In this document: in pieces, positions 22,415 to 23,240 of the stretch
How the letters are laid out: each line of letters opens with the position of its first letter
Position numbering within the stretch: the first letter of the stretch is position 1
Source: Pseudomonadota bacterium
GTDB lineage: Bacteria; Pseudomonadota; Alphaproteobacteria; Micavibrionales; UBA2020
Length of the DNA: 23,240 bases
Direction of reading: 5' to 3'
Assembly: GCA_023444705.1 (NCBI GenBank)
Contig: JAEXMB010000001.1
Span: 1 to 23,240, forward strand
The notes under the pieces: generated by a model
Seen by the model: only the letters and a program-made list of their open reading frames with translations
Told to the model about the DNA's origin: nothing
Database searches by the model: none
Position numbers and translations under genes: made by a program

Positions 22415-23240
22415 ATGGTTAAACTCGCTTCCAGCAACAGCGGCCAGCAAGGCAAGATCACCCAGGTCATGGGCGCGGTCGTCGACGTACAGTTCGACGG
22501 CGCACTGCCTGCGATCCTCAACGCGCTGACCACCACCAACGATGGCAAGCAGCTGGTTCTTGAAGTTGCGCAGCACCTTGGTGAAAACACCGTGCGCACC
22601 ATCGCGATGGACTCAACCGAAGGTCTGGTCCGCGGTCAGGCCGTGACCGACACGGGTGCCCCCATCCGCGTTCCCGTTGGCGCCGAAGTTCTTGGCCGCA
22701 TCATCAACGTCGTGGGCGAGCCCATTGACGAGCGCGGCCCCGTCAACGCGAAAAAACTGTCTGAAATCCACCGCGCGGCGCCCGAATTCATCGACCAGTC
22801 GACCGAAACCCAGATGCTGGTCACCGGCATCAAGGTCGTCGACCTGCTGGCACCCTACGCCAAGGGCGGTAAAATCGGCCTGTTCGGCGGTGCCGGTGTT
22901 GGCAAAACCGTTACCATTATGGAGCTGATCAACAACGTTGCGATGAAGCACGGTGGTGTTTCGGTTTTCGCCGGTGTTGGCGAGCGTACCCGCGAAGGTA
23001 ACGACCTTTATCATGAAATGATGGAATCCGGCGTTATCAAGACCGACGGCGGCGATTCCAAGGTTGCCCTCGTTTACGGCCAGATGAACGAACCCCCCGG
23101 TGCGCGTGCGCGTGTCGCGCTGACCGGTCTGACCGTTGCGGAACACTTCCGCGATCAGGAAGGCCAGGACGTTCTGTTCTTCGTCGACAACATCTTCCGC
23201 TTCACCCAGGCCGGTTCGGAAGTGTCGGCGCTGCTTGGCC
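22415..23240 (+). CDS. atpD: ATP synthase F1 beta subunit, 3' part missing
   Basis: The first 275 codons of the catalytic beta subunit; the gene runs off the right edge. A good AGGAG ribosome-binding site lies shortly before ATG 22415. Seen: the N-terminal barrel (GKITQVMGAVVDVQFDG), Walker A GGAGVGKT (158-165) with the usual GGKIGLFGG before it, the GVGERTREGNDLYHEM block with the catalytic Glu, and Walker B in VLFFVDNIFRFTQAG. An epsilon subunit gene is expected beyond the edge but is not in the window. Confidence 0.98.
   Translation, partial: MVKLASSNSGQQGKITQVMGAVVDVQFDGALPAILNALTTTNDGKQLVLEVAQHLGENTVRTIAMDSTEGLVRGQAVTDTGAPIRVPVGAEVLGRIINVVGEPIDERGPVNAKKLSEIHRAAPEFIDQSTETQMLVTGIKVVDLLAPYAKGGKIGLFGGAGVGKTVTIMELINNVAMKHGGVSVFAGVGERTREGNDLYHEMMESGVIKTDGGDSKVALVYGQMNEPPGARARVALTGLTVAEHFRDQEGQDVLFFVDNIFRFTQAGSEVSALLG

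Overview
This window is a typical alphaproteobacterial chromosome segment with moderately high GC. The evidence is a FliX-type flagellar regulator divergent from flgI, a single-cysteine DksA, an NDUFS4-type complex I accessory subunit, a 6S RNA between zapA and the 5-formyl-THF cyclo-ligase gene, and an atpHAGD operon without atpB/E/F next to it. The genus cannot be fixed from the sequence. No insertion sequence, prophage or CRISPR array is visible.

Region 1 (1-2540) is flagellar. A minus-strand operon flgI, flgJ-like rod-binding gene and a partial FlgN/FlbY-like gene runs off the left edge. It starts from a near-consensus sigma-54 promoter (1930-1945). fliX is transcribed divergently from a sigma-70-like promoter placed so close to its ATG that the mRNA may be leaderless. 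Region 2 (2600-4154) holds dksA and a membrane protein related to CobD/CbiB/AmpE whose expected catalytic motif is not present.

Region 3 (4155-12270) is the least conventional part. An AT-rich promoter region and a roughly 210-nt leader, with competing hairpins and a well-placed 33-codon histidine-rich upstream ORF, precede a four-gene cluster with tight or overlapping junctions: a 1051-aa CobT-like VWA protein with a 270-residue acidic repeat linker, a 899-aa MoxR/CobS-like AAA+ ATPase, an unrecognised 121-aa protein, and a 496-aa protein with three copies of a Trp-rich repeat. It ends at a strong terminator. The AAA+/VWA pairing resembles chelatase-type or RavA/ViaA-type remodelling machines, but the two extra partners and the linker are not something I can assign to a described system. 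This is the best candidate for a new system here.

Region 4 (12271-15410) is conserved housekeeping: a DUF4164-like coiled-coil gene, zapA, terminator, 6S RNA with its own promoter, 5-formyl-THF cyclo-ligase, the YmdB-type phosphodiesterase and a DUF192 exported protein. Region 5 (15430-19111) has tRNA-Pro(TGG), an NDUFS4-like gene, tRNA-Arg(TCT), a half-size EamA-like membrane protein, an HD-domain hydrolase, a Sco1/SenC copper protein with a Met/His-rich linker, and a YddG-like exporter. Region 6 (19112-23240) is the F1 ATP synthase operon atpH-atpA-atpG-atpD, with atpD cut by the right edge. The respiratory genes (NDUFS4-like, Sco, ATP synthase) fit an aerobic lifestyle.
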